From the NCBI RefSeq assembly GCF_008831285.2, contig NC_045142.1, positions 8,344,713 to 8,408,712 of the forward strand: a stretch of DNA of 64,000 bases, read 5' to 3'. The stretch comes from Nymphaea colorata (lineage: Eukaryota; Streptophyta; Magnoliopsida; Nymphaeales; Nymphaeaceae). Shown here one piece after another: positions 50,381-58,548 of the stretch; position 1 is the stretch's first letter; every line of letters begins with the position of its first letter. The position numbers were made by a program, and so were the translations under genes. The notes under the pieces were generated by a model that saw nothing but the letters and a program-made list of their open reading frames with translations, made no database searches and had not been told where the DNA came from.

Positions 50381-53300
50381 CAAACAGAATAACATATTCA
50401 TAAATCATGATCCAAAATTAATCATTTTTTATTCTCATTCTCCTCAGTCGCAAATTTACTGCTCAACTGAGGCCGAAGAAAATCACGCGTGTGTAGAAGC
50501 ATAAGCACAAACAAAAGAACAACATAAACTTTTACATAACAAGATAAAGGAGCTAGCGAAGCAAAAAACGAATCCCAACACTACGAAGCAAGAATGAAGA
50601 AAAAAGAGGGAAGTGGGACATTTAAATGAGGGTTTCAAAAATTTTAACATTAAAATGGTTTAAAAAGTTAAAATGTAAGAATCGTTAACATTTAAATCAG
50701 ACAAATTTGGACTCAGTCAACTTTGACTGAGTCTGAAAAAGGTCAAAAATGACCTTGGGTGCGTTGACCGCACCCGGTACGGTCAACGCAGTATCTCGTC
50801 GTACCCAGGGCCGTACCCGTACCCGTGTCGTACCCGTACCGTGCGGGTACTCCTCCTTAGGAGGAATACCCGTGTGACAGAGATCGAACATCTCCAAAGG
50901 TGAGAGAGATTAGGAAAAGGGTAGACTCTAATCCCACCTTAACCTACGGATATTAGAGAAAGACACCCTACTTGTGCTACAAAAATCAGATCTTTATACC
51001 TCCCACCTCACCACTTACTAAACTGCTGTTGCAACATTATCATGATTCATGATACATTGGAAGCAGGTCACCAAGGTATGGACAGAACACACCAGCGCCT
51101 GCACCACACTTTCGACTGGCCGCAAATGAAAAGAGGCGTGCAGGACTATGTTAAGAGTTGTTTGGTATGCCAAAGGCATAAGTATGAAACATTGAAACCC
51201 CCTGGCTTATTGCAACCCTTGCCAATACCATCTCGATTATGGGAAGATCTGAGTATGGACTTCATAGAAGGCCTGCCGAGATCAAAAGGAAAATCTGTGA
51301 TTTTAGTTGTGGTAGACCACCTTTTCAAGTATGTGCATTTCATTCCCTTAGCACATCCATTCTCAGTCGAAGATGTAGCCATGGCATTTCAGCAATACAT
51401 TAGCAAATTACATGGGATGCCACAGTCGATTGCAGTGTCGTACATATCGTAAGATACGGGGCCATATCATATGATACGCATCATCGCATTTACAAAAGAC
51501 GATACGATACACCACCTGTATCGTAAACAGGTGGTGTACTGTGCCTGTATCGCACGTATCGTGCGATTCAAGCACTGTATCGTACGATACGGTGCGATAC
51601 ACCACGTATCGCATGATACGAGCTGATTTTGAAAAAATGACTCCCGAACCCCCACGTTCCTTTTTAAAAAACTGCCCCTTCTTCATTTCTAACCCTAGGC
51701 ATTGTGCGGCCTTGGAGGGAAATCATCGATTTTCACGTGAAATCCCGATTAAACAGTGGATTTGTGCGTGGGTGGCTGATTCCCATTGGGAGGAAATGAG
51801 GTTTTTTATTCCTTCTCCATAAAGTATAAAATCTCTTGTTTTTACCATACATTCATATATTTTTACCATAGATTGAAAGATCTCAATTGTTTTTCATACA
51901 ATTTGCGGTAAGTTTTCGTCTTTATGTAAAGATATAGTATCGTCTGATCTCACACGGCAGTGGTGCGAAAGGGTGAAGGAGAATGACCGGTTAAGAATCA
52001 AATGTAGCTTTTGTGAGAACATATTTTTAGGAGGAATTATTAGAATGAAACACCATTTCGCAAGGACATGATGTAGCTCCAAGCATTAGAAAATCAAACA
52101 AACCTTTGCCTCCTTTTGTGCGTCAGCAATGTTTAGAATCTTTAGATATGCTTAATGTTTTACATCAAAAGAAGGTACAAACGCAATTGGAAGAAGCAGA
52201 TGAAGGTTATAATGAGCCTTGAGAAGATGAAGAAGAAGCTGATGAAAACGTTGAACATGATAAATATGACATCAGTCTACGAACATATGTGGAGAGCTCA
52301 AGAGGTAAAGGGAAAGGAATCATGTATGAAGGAGGTCGATCTGGCCCATTTGGAAAGAAGAGAAGAGGTGCACCAGATATTAGGCGTGGTCATCGACCTA
52401 GTGGTAGAGTTCCTAATGGTAGGTCTAGTGTTGATTCTACTGAGAAATTTTTCCCTTCTTATACTAGCCCAGGTTGCCAGCCCCAGATGCGTGTTGCTAT
52501 GACATCCAAAGATATGCTACATCAGGCACAATTGACAATAAGGAAATGGTTTTATGATGCATGTATTACTTTTAATGCAACTAATTCCTTTCAGTTCCAG
52601 TCCATGACAGATGCAATTGCTTCTATAGGTCCCGGATTCAAAATGCCATCATATCATCAGTTGAGGGGTTTGCAGGTTCAACCTCTTGTACGAGATTATC
52701 AGAAACATTGAACAAAATCTCAGCAGTCTTACGAACATCAGGCAAATCAAAAGATTTCAAGAACATTGTACCTTTAATGAAATAAACAAGAAAATTCACA
52801 AGTGTTCTTGATCGTATATCAGTCCATCCATCTGACATAATGAAGCAACTTGTTTTCTTCCAACTTAATTTCAACTGATCGCAATGCTCCATTACTTCTT
52901 TCACTATACCTTCAAGAACTTTGTACTTATTATAATAGTGTCACTTTATTTCTATGTATCTTAGTTGATCCTGGTTCTATTGGTGGCGATCGTTGGTCTA
53001 CGCTTACTTTTAAGGAGCTTGATGAATTACCTTGCACTTTGTTTAAATCAGTCATAGAAAATGCATTTTTTTCGAAAAAAACTCGAAAAAAACACGATAA
53101 ATTAAATGTCATTTAAAACTAAAAAAAAATATTGTACAGTTTATTACAGATAATGTTGCAAAGAGCTGCAGAGGATATGTTCTTTCAAAAGTATAGAACA
53201 TTTATTGGAGTCCATGTGCTACTCATTATATTAATCTAATGTTTCAAGATCTTAGTGAGATGTATGTTATGAAATCAGTTGTTGACCAATGCTAAGAGAT

Positions 53301-56300
53301 TACAAAATTTATCCATAATCATGCATATGTATTGAGTTTGATGAGAAAATTTACATTGAGAGTTGAATTAATACGACCTGCACAAACTAGATTTGCCACA
53401 AATGTATTGATTGTGCAGAGTATAGTGAAACAAAGAACTCCGTTGAGGCAAATATTCTCTAGTAAAGAATGGGCTGCATATCCACATGCCTATAAAAGAA
53501 AATCTTCTTTGGTTGTGGATGTTATATTTAATAACGAATTTTGGGAATCATGTGTGAAGCTATTGAAGGTCTGTGTTCTATTAGTTAAAGTCCTCAGGTT
53601 AGCTGACAACGAGGATAGGCTTTCCATAGGGTACTTATATGAGGTTATGGATAAAGCAAAAAATGCAATTCAAGACAACTTGAAAGGGAAGAAAAAATTA
53701 TATATGCCCATATGGAATATTATAGATAAAAGGTGGACTGGACAACTTCATCAGCCTCTTCATGCAGCAGCTTACTATCTAAATCCTCCAATTAGATTTT
53801 CTACTACATTTAAAAATGACAGAGAAGTCACGCATGATTTGTTAAATTGTGTTGAAGTGTTAGTAACTTAGTGGCAGATTCTAGAGCACAAGATGTTGTG
53901 CACAATGAGTTGGATCTATATGATAATTGTATATGAGACACGGGAATAAGCTCCGCCATTCGAGCCAGGACAACCATGCATCCAGGTAAATACATAGAAA
54001 TTTTTAATTTACTTTGCATTTGTTACCTTTTATTCTTTTTTGTTGTTTTAACTTTTACATGAGATTTTTTTATTTTTGTTTAAATTTGTGGTGGAATAGG
54101 TTTGGGCATGATTGTCCAAACCTAAGACTTCTTGCAATTAACTATTAAAGTCCTCATGACATGCAGTGCTAGTGGATGCGAAAGAAATTAGAGTGTTTCC
54201 AACATATCCACAAGAAGAAAAGGAATAGGCTCGAACATAAAAGGTTGAATGACCTTGTCTTTGGTCGATATAACATGAAGTTGAAACAAAGGTAATACAG
54301 CTTAATATTTACATTTGTTTTATAATATATTTATATATAATTATCTATTAACAAGTTTTCTCTTATTTAACATAAACAATTACAAAAAACATCAGCAAGA
54401 AAGCACACATTTCAATTTGATCCTATCAGCTAAAAAAACTTTGAAAATCTAGAACCATGAATTGATGAAGAAGTCTATAGTCACAAAAAACGTGTTTATT
54501 TTAGGAAAAAAAAAGTGAAAAGAATGTGAGAAAATGAAATGCCATTTTAAACTTTTAAAAAAATGCATTTTTTTAAAAAGACATGAAAAACGAAAAAACA
54601 TGTTTTTCTACTTTTTTTGGTTTTTTATTTTTTTCATTTTTTAATGCCAAACAGTTTTTTTCCATTTTCTATTTTTTATTTGTTGCAAATCTACTTATAT
54701 TTTTATATTTGTGTTATTATTTTCTCACTCATTTTATTTTTCCCATTTTTAGATTTTTTTATTTTTTTTTTAAATACTATTTTTTCCAGTATTTTTCAAG
54801 CCCGCAGTATTATACCCGAGAAAAACCTCACTGTTTAAAACTCTGAGACGATATTTATAATTATGGGAAGAACCAACTATAATATTTGATGATGATGATC
54901 TTCAATGCTTCAACCTTGAAACTGAAGCAACAAAAATTGTTGATGAATGAGAGTCTGCTAGATATGTTGGTGAGGATCTTCAAATTCATGAAGATAAAGA
55001 AGAAGATGGAGATGAGGATGAGAATGAAAATGATGAAGATTATGAATGAGAGTCAAGAGTGATTTCATTTTATATGTATTGACATTGAACATTTTCACAA
55101 TTTCATGATCATCTTGTGATGTAATGCATAACATTTAAAACTTGTTTTTTGATGTGTTATCTCATAGACTATGGACCTTATGACTAATGAAACTATGGTT
55201 ATGAAATTATGATATACATTATGTTATGTTATGTTCCTTGTTGTGCTTTCTATATTGATATTGTTATGAATTTTGATGTTTATGAATGATGAACCATAAC
55301 TTTATAGCAATAATAAGTCTATCATTCTGTAAAACATGTTTTTTTATGAAGAACATATTATTCTTTATTTTTACTGATTTTTTATGTTTTTTTCGGAATT
55401 TTTTCTATTTTTCTGATTTTTTTTTTAAAGAAATATGGTCTTTGTAGAAATTGATATATTTGATTTAGGTAAGAAGATGACAAGAGCAACAACTTTCAAT
55501 ATTATATACTGGGTGAACACCACATTAACTGATGTGCATGAAATCAATGCTCCAACATGCCACCACATTGGGTTTTTATATAATTACTGGTAGAAAGTTG
55601 ACTAACAGAATTTCCATCCAGAAGAAAATGGAAGTTACAAAGTGGAAAGTCTAGAATAGCAAAATGGATTGAAAAAATAATTATCAACTCACCGAAGTGA
55701 AAAGAATCAAAAGCAAATAATTGATGGTCATTTTATTGACAGGCAATATTTCCTCTACCTCTTTTCTAAACACTCACTGACCAATTTGTGCTTGGAACCA
55801 TGGAGTAGCCAGATAGGTTCTATAAGAAAAGCCTTAGAGAAGCTGCTGCTTTGAATTCATTAGAATGTTATGTCTGAACTCTGAATCATGTTTCAACCCA
55901 TAAAACTTATTAAGAGATTAGTTTCTCTTCATGCTTCAATGAACTAGATCCCTTTTTACAAACATACATGAAATATGGTTTGATAAATAAACGGATTAAT
56001 GCACTCATGCAATGCAGCTTACATTGGTAGCTCACGAGTTAGGCCTTTGGATAATAATTGATTAGTTCCATAGATGAAGTTCAGCAGTTTCAATGCCCAG
56101 GCATCTTCACGTGACTCAATACGAATTTCTACCCTTTTCATAACCTACACTCAACATTAGAAGATTAGACACTCTTATGAAACAAAAAGAAAAAAGGTTA
56201 GTTTAGGTGAACATCTGAGGTCCGCTTCAGTATAAGAAAAACAGATCGACGGTCAAGGAAAAGCATTCAGCTAAAACATGGAATTTGTCAGATGTGAATT

Positions 56301-57921
56301 TACCTCTTCTTCCAGTTGTTGATGACGAAAACTACCAGCTTTCATGGCCTCTGTCAATTCTCGTCTACCGCGGGTAAGAACAAATTCCATTTGCTTTTCA
56401 CACCATTCCTGTGCCAAACAAAATAATTAAAAGAAATTACTTTTAGCCAGTTCAGCACTCATCAAAATAAGTTTAATTTAGGGATACTCTAGGTACATAG
56501 AAAAGAATGCACCAGCAAGCCTTTTCTTGTTCTGATTATATGCTTTCAACTATTAATTTTACAAATACCATGTGTTTAACTCATTAACTACCATGTCCAC
56601 AAACATAACTGTTTACATACTTATGGTATAATTGCACAGATAGTGAACTTCTGTAACCATTCCAGCGAGGAAACCCTGGGTGCAGGGTCATTATGAAGTC
56701 TGAACAGAGAAAAACACTGAGTATTTATTGCATATCAAAAATATATTTTGGCACGTGCAACAGATTGTTGTGCTCAAATTAAAATGAACGTTCAGTATAC
56801 GAGTTGTTGATTTCTTTAAAATTTTGTAAACAAGCTGGTTTCAAACATATTTCGAGTCAAGCCAAGTGAGCCCTTGCATAACTATCCCACACCCCCCACG
56901 GATATGTGAGGTCGAGGTCCTCAGCCCACTGGATACATGTATTGGTGTATAGTCATAAGTTTCTGTAAGGACTCAGGTACTACAGCCGGCATTAATGATG
57001 CTAGCGCACAAATCCGCATGTACAGAAATTTGAACAAACGCAAATCAAACGATTAGAACCGAAACGAGCAAAAACGCAGAAAATTCTTCAATTGCGTGGC
57101 AAGCCACTTAAAAAGTAGATCAGAAATAAACTAAAGTAGTTAATTGTAAAAAAGCCAATAACTTCTCATAACAGCAATGCAAATGAAGCCAAAAAAAAAT
57201 TCGTAGATCCCTCTAAATCGACCGTATCCTCGTATGACAGCACGTATTGATAGAAACAATCAAGTATGCGAAGATCATAATGACATGAAAACCCTGGAAA
57301 GGGCAAACAGAGCACGACTAATCTTCGAGAACGATAGATATTAAACCAAAAAAGAAGTTTCTTTGCTTCCTTCGGTGTCTTTGAATTTTCAGTCAAACAA
57401 AAGAACCTAATTAACAACGACGCCGACATAATATTTCTGCCATTGGCATATCGCGAACGAGCAGATAATGCGTGAAGATAGAAAAAGGACCACCATCAGA
57501 ATGAAGATACCGAGCCAGTGATGTCCGTAACAGAGAGGCCCCTTCTCATTCTATAGCGCCTGAGAAGGGACTTGGAGCGCCGCAAACAGTTATTGGTGGT
57601 GCGCCCACCAGAGTCCTCAACGTCCAGTTCCGCCGGATTCGAGAGATTCGAAAATCTGCGATCGGCATTTGCTTTCCAGTCTGTTTGGACATTATGGGGG
57701 AAAATTGCGAATCTTGAAGAGGAAGGCAACGATGGTGATGGCGGTGCGCGAAGTGCCTTTGGTTGCAACAACGACAACGAGCGCGAGGAGAGAGAGCGGG
57801 CAGCGCTGGTAATGGCGGCTTCGAATGCTGCCATCTCTTCCTCAGTAATGAATACAGTTGGGATTTCTAGATGATCGGCAGCAACAGGTACTGGCGGTGG
57901 TGATGGCCGTTGCTCTTCCAT
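30757..57921 (-). CDS. EXO5: Exonuclease V (EXO5/DEM1), 7 coding exons over 27 kb
   Basis: CDS complement join 57511-57921, 56304-56408, 56023-56144, 48824-48973, 41896-42049, 31068-31144, 30757-30979: 1242 nt, 413 residues. Every junction is GT-AG and in phase. EXO5 is an Fe-S-cluster DNA exonuclease of the PD-(D/E)XK fold. Exon 1 has an acidic, Ser-rich N-terminus and ends [10 protein letters not shown]. Exon 2 opens EWCEKQ with the first cluster cysteine, C140. Exon 4 carries the nuclease core, VIDEV (D227) and LVDTKTR (D244, K246). Exon 5 begins within [13 protein letters not shown]. Exon 7 ends with [13 protein letters not shown], giving C390, C393 and C399 as the other three ligands. 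All expected catalytic and cluster residues are present, so the gene looks functional. What is odd is its span: introns 3, 4 and 5 (7.0, 6.8 and 10.8 kb) are mostly transposons. It is convergent with NLP. Confidence 0.93.
31145..32157 (-). other. EXO5 intron 5, 3' part outside the copia insertion
   Basis: Intronic sequence between exon 6 and the copia target duplication at 32158-32162. The matching intron remainder lies at 40789-41895. Short open frames here are not gene-like. Confidence 0.7.
32163..32427 (-). repeat. 3' LTR of the old copia element
   Basis: About 265 bp, matching 40523-40783 in order (GAACTATGGATA, CATTCATCATTCAATTAG, GACAATCACCAACACTT, GGTCTAGACCCATGACC) with many differences. 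It is flanked inside by the polypurine tract and outside by GCCTT. Confidence 0.9.
33629..34497 (+). other. GC-rich leader and probable first intron of the hAT transposase
   Basis: Downstream of the left terminus, a GC-rich block at about 33690-33850 resembles a 5' untranslated exon of a hAT transposase gene. AT-rich DNA follows, and the transposase ATG at 34499 comes directly after a tgtag acceptor-like sequence. The open frame at 33629-34003 is probably not translated as such. It has no hAT similarity that I can see. Confidence 0.4.
34498..36787 (+). pseudogene. hAT transposase (BED finger, DUF659, hAT C-terminal), frameshifted
   Basis: The first open segment (34498-34962) carries a BED-type zinc finger: CSFCGREF at about 34669, then [13 protein letters not shown]. 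The frame shifts at the A-run near 34885. The other frame continues through [19 protein letters not shown] to a TAG at about 35027 that replaces a likely Trp. The DUF659-like part follows ([18 protein letters not shown], about 35188), then an open block at 35313-35759, and the dimerisation domain at 36010-36522 with [18 protein letters not shown] intron (about 36519-36617) probably links EEEYR to EGESKYWDV and an acidic tail ending near 36787. The catalytic order is intact but the gene is broken at several points, so it is probably not autonomous. Confidence 0.85.
40523..40783 (-). repeat. 5' LTR of the old copia element
   Basis: About 261 bp, paired with 32163-32427. Its outer end, CTCGTCAACA, abuts the GCCTT duplication at 40784-40788. 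Its inner end abuts the primer-binding-site-like ATCAGAGC on the minus strand. Confidence 0.9.
40789..42697 (-). other. EXO5 introns 5 and 4 around exon 5
   Basis: Intronic DNA on both sides of EXO5 exon 5 (41896-42049). A TA/GA microsatellite lies at about 41410-41486. Plus-strand open frames at 40818-41150 and 42133-42342 show no motif. Right of exon 5 the intron runs into the copia target duplication at 42698. Confidence 0.7.
41410..41486. repeat. (TA)n followed by (GA)n microsatellite
   Basis: A long TA array with one short interruption, ending in about ten GA units, in EXO5 intron 5. Confidence 0.95.
42703..43162 (+). repeat. 5' LTR of the intact copia, with 47-bp tandem repeats
   Basis: Four units with a CTCYTAGGWTTCTA core start at 42811, 42858, 42905 and 42952, spaced exactly 47 bp, upstream of a TATA box (TATAAATA, 43000-43007). 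Upstream tandem repeats in a U3 are often promoter or enhancer modules; this is inference here. A (CT)n tract lies at about 43058-43106. The 3' LTR repeats this layout. Confidence 0.92.
43000..43007 (+). promoter_or_regulatory. TATA box of the copia LTR promoter
   Basis: TATAAATA lies 155 bp before the LTR end and directly downstream of the 47-bp repeats, as expected for an LTR U3/R boundary. The copy in the 3' LTR is near 47991. Confidence 0.7.
43163..43174 (+). other. Primer-binding site, initiator tRNA-Met type
   Basis: TGGTATCAGAGC directly follows the 5' LTR. This is the usual plant copia site complementary to the 3' end of initiator Met tRNA. Confidence 0.9.
43383..47699 (+). CDS. Copia gag-pol polyprotein, 1438 residues, intact
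   Basis: The frame is open from 43014, but the first 123 codons lie in LTR and leader. ATG 43383 ([12 protein letters not shown]) suits the family start. Gag comes first, with the [12 protein letters not shown] block, then a zinc knuckle [14 protein letters not shown] at 273-286. Aspartic protease has DSGAATH at 339. The pre-integrase LWHSRLGH block follows. The integrase triad D563, D626, E662 keeps the D-35-E spacing. Reverse transcriptase has the YVDD box at 1114-1117 and [10 protein letters not shown] upstream. RNase H carries [20 protein letters not shown] and MCDNQSAI. The last Cys and stop codon (TGT TAA) are the first six bases of the 3' LTR. All catalytic residues are present, so the protein could be active. 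Expression is unknown. Confidence 0.95.
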   Translation: MENLSHSGMSSSFLPHLITEKLNHENYLIWKRQIMPFIRSQGLFGHLDGSTKAPPISVLQEIKNEAGEVIAVHEDNNPEHAMWMRRDQSLVAYILSTLSQQVLLSVSDDCTAEELWETLADTFSQISEARIMYLKKEFQNLSKGSTSIMDYLGRIKAVADQLAASGNNISDKEKVQQTLNGLGHDYHAFITALEVLPVLPSFNELQGKLLQHEMNMKRVIERTDQGNSQNVLAMNVKFGKSHGNSNHGGRGILPTPHNQGMSPLDTSRKIPICFQCNKKGHMKAQCWFNPQNKNKGVRHDYKQGGQSSKSTAEDMQQLLMAAFSKMTIKQNEQGEWFLDSGAATHVTGNAGKLTNLSPHYGRSCIITGDGKSHPITHIGNAHIPLSSSSLSLSNVVLAPNIKKNIISISKLIDDTSSSVEFTPSSVYVKDLQTKKMFARGERQGNMYVLKECLPKDSSTFDIGLKTFSLSHNASSVPSSCHFQSKVRGPNQFLESDLWHSRLGHCGRHFIEKLVTDSLIPRSSLPLTSSVKKCSSCGLCKSHVLPFHNINQRASKPFETIFSDVWGPAPIDSMSGSRYYVLFIDSYSRFTWIYFMKHKSEVPHIFRNFYAMIQTKFSSNVVHFQCDGGGEYSSLDFIEFLREKGITRQISCPYTPQQNGVVERKHRHIVESAMSMMHDTNVPISLWTEAFHTAVYIINCLPMTLLMSKSPYFTLLGKQPDYKNLKVFGCVCYVHVDAALRNKFQDKAIQCRFVGYADEYKGFRCYDPTTKRIKTSRNVIFDEHSFDNTNEMPMTIESYDPWTSTQLFNADPVIENDVPQSEDSERAIQPSDMAQSENQEDPTQSLSHHENNNEQSNDAHRYSGLIYSRRLRDRDAHSEEDNMPHLRRSQRIRHPIHRWVSYDSLSLDFQLFMAKVGKEEEPTSFDEASKSHHWRKAMKEEMDALHECGTWEIVPRPHEKNVVGSKWVYKIKYKPDGSIERHKARLVAKGFTQQYGEDYDETFSPVIKMGTIRVIISLAVEYGWRLHQMDVKNAFLHGDLREEVYMEQPPGYTKGDSHAWVCKLRKSIYGLKQASRSWFDSFSCKIQECGFRRCPLDHSLFIYRKENIFTLLLIYVDDIVITGNSEKHIEEAKVLMMQNFKMKELGDLRFFLGVEIDRHNNRLTLTQQKYTLDLLKKSGMSDCKPVGTPSVLNQRLSAQDGELYEDPTQYRSIVGALKYLTFTRPDIIYAVNQVSQFMHAPRDTHMDAVKRILRYLKGTAGDGLVYGKSENITTGHQLMTFTDADWAGDPDQRKSISGFCIFIGRNLVSWSCRKQKAVARSSTEAEYRCMAAGTAEVTWVRHLLEDIGEKIKTSMLMCDNQSAINIAFNPVQHGRTKHIEIDQHFVRQKVEDKEIQPIYVRTDEQVADLFTKGLTKERFWFLKGKLYMVQNHAQLEGGC
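47694..48141 (+). repeat. 3' LTR of the intact copia
   Basis: 448 bp, nearly identical to the 5' LTR. It lacks the longer CT tract and interruption of the 5' copy. It ends TTCTATCA before the ATGAG duplication. Confidence 0.95.
48147..48823 (-). other. EXO5 intron 4, part between the copia and exon 4
   Basis: No coding feature. The stretch at about 48530-48740 has the look of a fragmentary LTR leader but no paired copy in the window, so it is left unnamed. Confidence 0.5.
49605..49835. mobile_element. Possible partial copy of the 715-bp hAT-like element
   Basis: TATGTCACCTGAGTGTGGGTGCGGG at about 49609, followed by T-run, A-run and TG/TA repeats, follows the same order as the left end of the element at 50168. 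No clear right end or target duplication was found, and the gypsy frame resumes by about 49853. Tentative. Confidence 0.35.
50168..50882. mobile_element. Non-autonomous hAT element (715 bp) inside gypsy
   Basis: Flanked by the 8-bp duplication ATCGAACA (50160-50167 and 50883-50890). The inverted ends read CTATGTCACATAGGTACGGG on the left and CTCTGTCACACGGGTATTCC on the right when reverse-complemented. Both subterminal regions are packed with TACGGGT/ACCCGTA motifs. The interior holds a (CA)n(TA)n microsatellite and no transposase. The ends match the plan of the hAT at 33528-36964, so that family could mobilise it; this is inference. Confidence 0.88.
50299..50379. repeat. (CA)n(TA)n microsatellite
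   Basis: About 20 CA units followed by about 20 TA units inside the non-autonomous hAT element. The overlapping minus-strand open frame is an artefact of the repeat. Confidence 0.95.
51432..51630. repeat. Cluster of GTATCG/CGATAC motifs with a perfect hairpin
   Basis: About 200 bp in which CGATAC or GTATCG recurs roughly every 10-20 bases on either strand. It includes an 11-bp perfect inverted repeat, ACACCACCTGT (51509-51519), with its complement at 51527-51537. The block GCGATACACCAC then GTATCG recurs near 51594. This resembles a hAT subterminal region, and a hAT transposase remnant follows at 51940, so it may be that element's left end. Confidence 0.7.
53053..53129. mobile_element. Partial copy (C) of the AT-rich inverted-repeat element
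   Basis: About 77 bp matching the left part of the element at 20560: CATAG, then TTTTTCGAAAAAAA, TCGAAAAAAA and ATTTAAAACTAAAAAAA in the same order. The rest of the element is missing. Confidence 0.6.
54477..54866. mobile_element. AT-rich inverted-repeat element (MITE-like), copy B
   Basis: Left end TATAGTCACAAAAAACG. The right end reverse-complemented is CATAATTATAAATATCG. The body aligns with copy A (20560-20917). It splits the acidic tail region of the hAT remnant. GAAG-rich sequence on both sides could be a target duplication, but the boundary is ambiguous. Confidence 0.75.
55051..56022 (-). other. EXO5 intron 3, part adjoining exon 3
   Basis: No gene. It may include the 3' end of the hAT remnant (to about 55430). 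The rest is AT-rich intronic DNA. Confidence 0.5.
56409..57510 (-). other. EXO5 intron 1
   Basis: 1.1 kb between TCG|gtatct (57511/57510) and cacag|GAATGG (56409/56408). A minus-strand open frame at 57166-57429 has no motif and lies within this intron. Confidence 0.8.
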
Positions 57922-58548
57922 CCCCTTGCATCATTTTCTTCACCTTTTTTTTGGTTCCCCCACTTTTTCCGGAAATCTGCTTATAACATAAAAGACCAAA
58001 AGAAGCGGCACCAACACAACAGACCGTCTGAAGCAGCCGAAAAGGATACTGCCCAAAGGAGACGGTGGCTCTTTAAACATTTGAATCAGCGTTCTTGGCA
58101 ACTGAATCTATTGCACCATCTACTTCTTTTCCAAGGAATGGCAGAGACGTGTGGAGTTCATTATAAGCCACTTGCTTCTCTTGGCATCTATTGGAAAATA
58201 GCAGCGATGTGGGGTGAAAGGGGAAAGGTTGCGTCGATGATCATTGTGGCGTAGCCGGCTAGAGTTCTCATTTTCTGTGTGTTTGGAAGTGTAGTCATCA
58301 CCACAAATTTCCTCAAACAAGAGGGTCAAGGAACGCCGCAAAAGCTTATGCTTGGAAGACTCTCAGATGGGTAAGCAACATGCCAAAGGATTGGATCCAG
58401 GAATAGATGTAATTGGTTTATAATGATCGATAAATTGCAAATCGCTTTCATATACAAGTTCTGAAAAAAGTACAATTAAATTTGACATCCATGAGATTAG
58501 GTAAGAGAAATCACACATTAAATTCAAATCCAACTAGGCAACGACCAA
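57922..58548 (-). promoter_or_regulatory. EXO5 upstream region
   Basis: The likely promoter and 5' UTR of EXO5. The first ATG is at 57921-57919. No TATA box was assigned. The plus-strand frame at 57910-58254 is in the wrong place and lacks any motif. Confidence 0.35.

Larger units (their letters stand above)
49080..51430 (+). mobile_element. Ty3/gypsy remnant in EXO5 intron 3
   Basis: A leader-like stretch ends with CATGATACCAGAGCTGCC at about 49264, resembling a primer-binding site. RNase H follows at about 49853-50140: [15 protein letters not shown], then [15 protein letters not shown] and a DGLSRR motif. After a 715-bp insertion, the integrase zinc region appears ([18 protein letters not shown], then CLVCQRHK) at about 51060-51175, followed by the core start with SMDFIEGLP (51258) and HGMPQSI (51409). 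The reading frame is lost at about 51430. Protease and most of the reverse transcriptase are missing, so the copy is dead. Confidence 0.75.
51940..55050 (+). pseudogene. Scrambled hAT transposase remnant
   Basis: A BED-finger block ([18 protein letters not shown], about 51966-52020) is followed by an open stretch at 52289-52711 ending in the pre-DUF659 motif [13 protein letters not shown]659 block ([19 protein letters not shown]) then lies on the opposite strand at about 52660-52910, so an internal segment is inverted. The plus-strand order resumes at about 53130 with VQFITDNVA, a long open block at 53332-53871, and the dimerisation motif [10 protein letters not shown] near 54160. An acidic tail with FDDDDL ends near 55048. 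Stops are many. Two inverted-repeat elements (53053-53129, partial, and 54477-54866) interrupt it. Inactive. The right terminus and target duplication were not found. Confidence 0.75.

Noticed and set aside
50091-50408. Minus-strand 105-codon frame with Ile-Tyr and Cys-Val runs
   Set aside because: It is the translation of the (CA)n(TA)n microsatellite inside a non-coding transposon.
57910-58254. Plus-strand 114-codon frame upstream of EXO5
   Set aside because: It overlaps the EXO5 start region on the opposite strand and has no motif or conserved composition.
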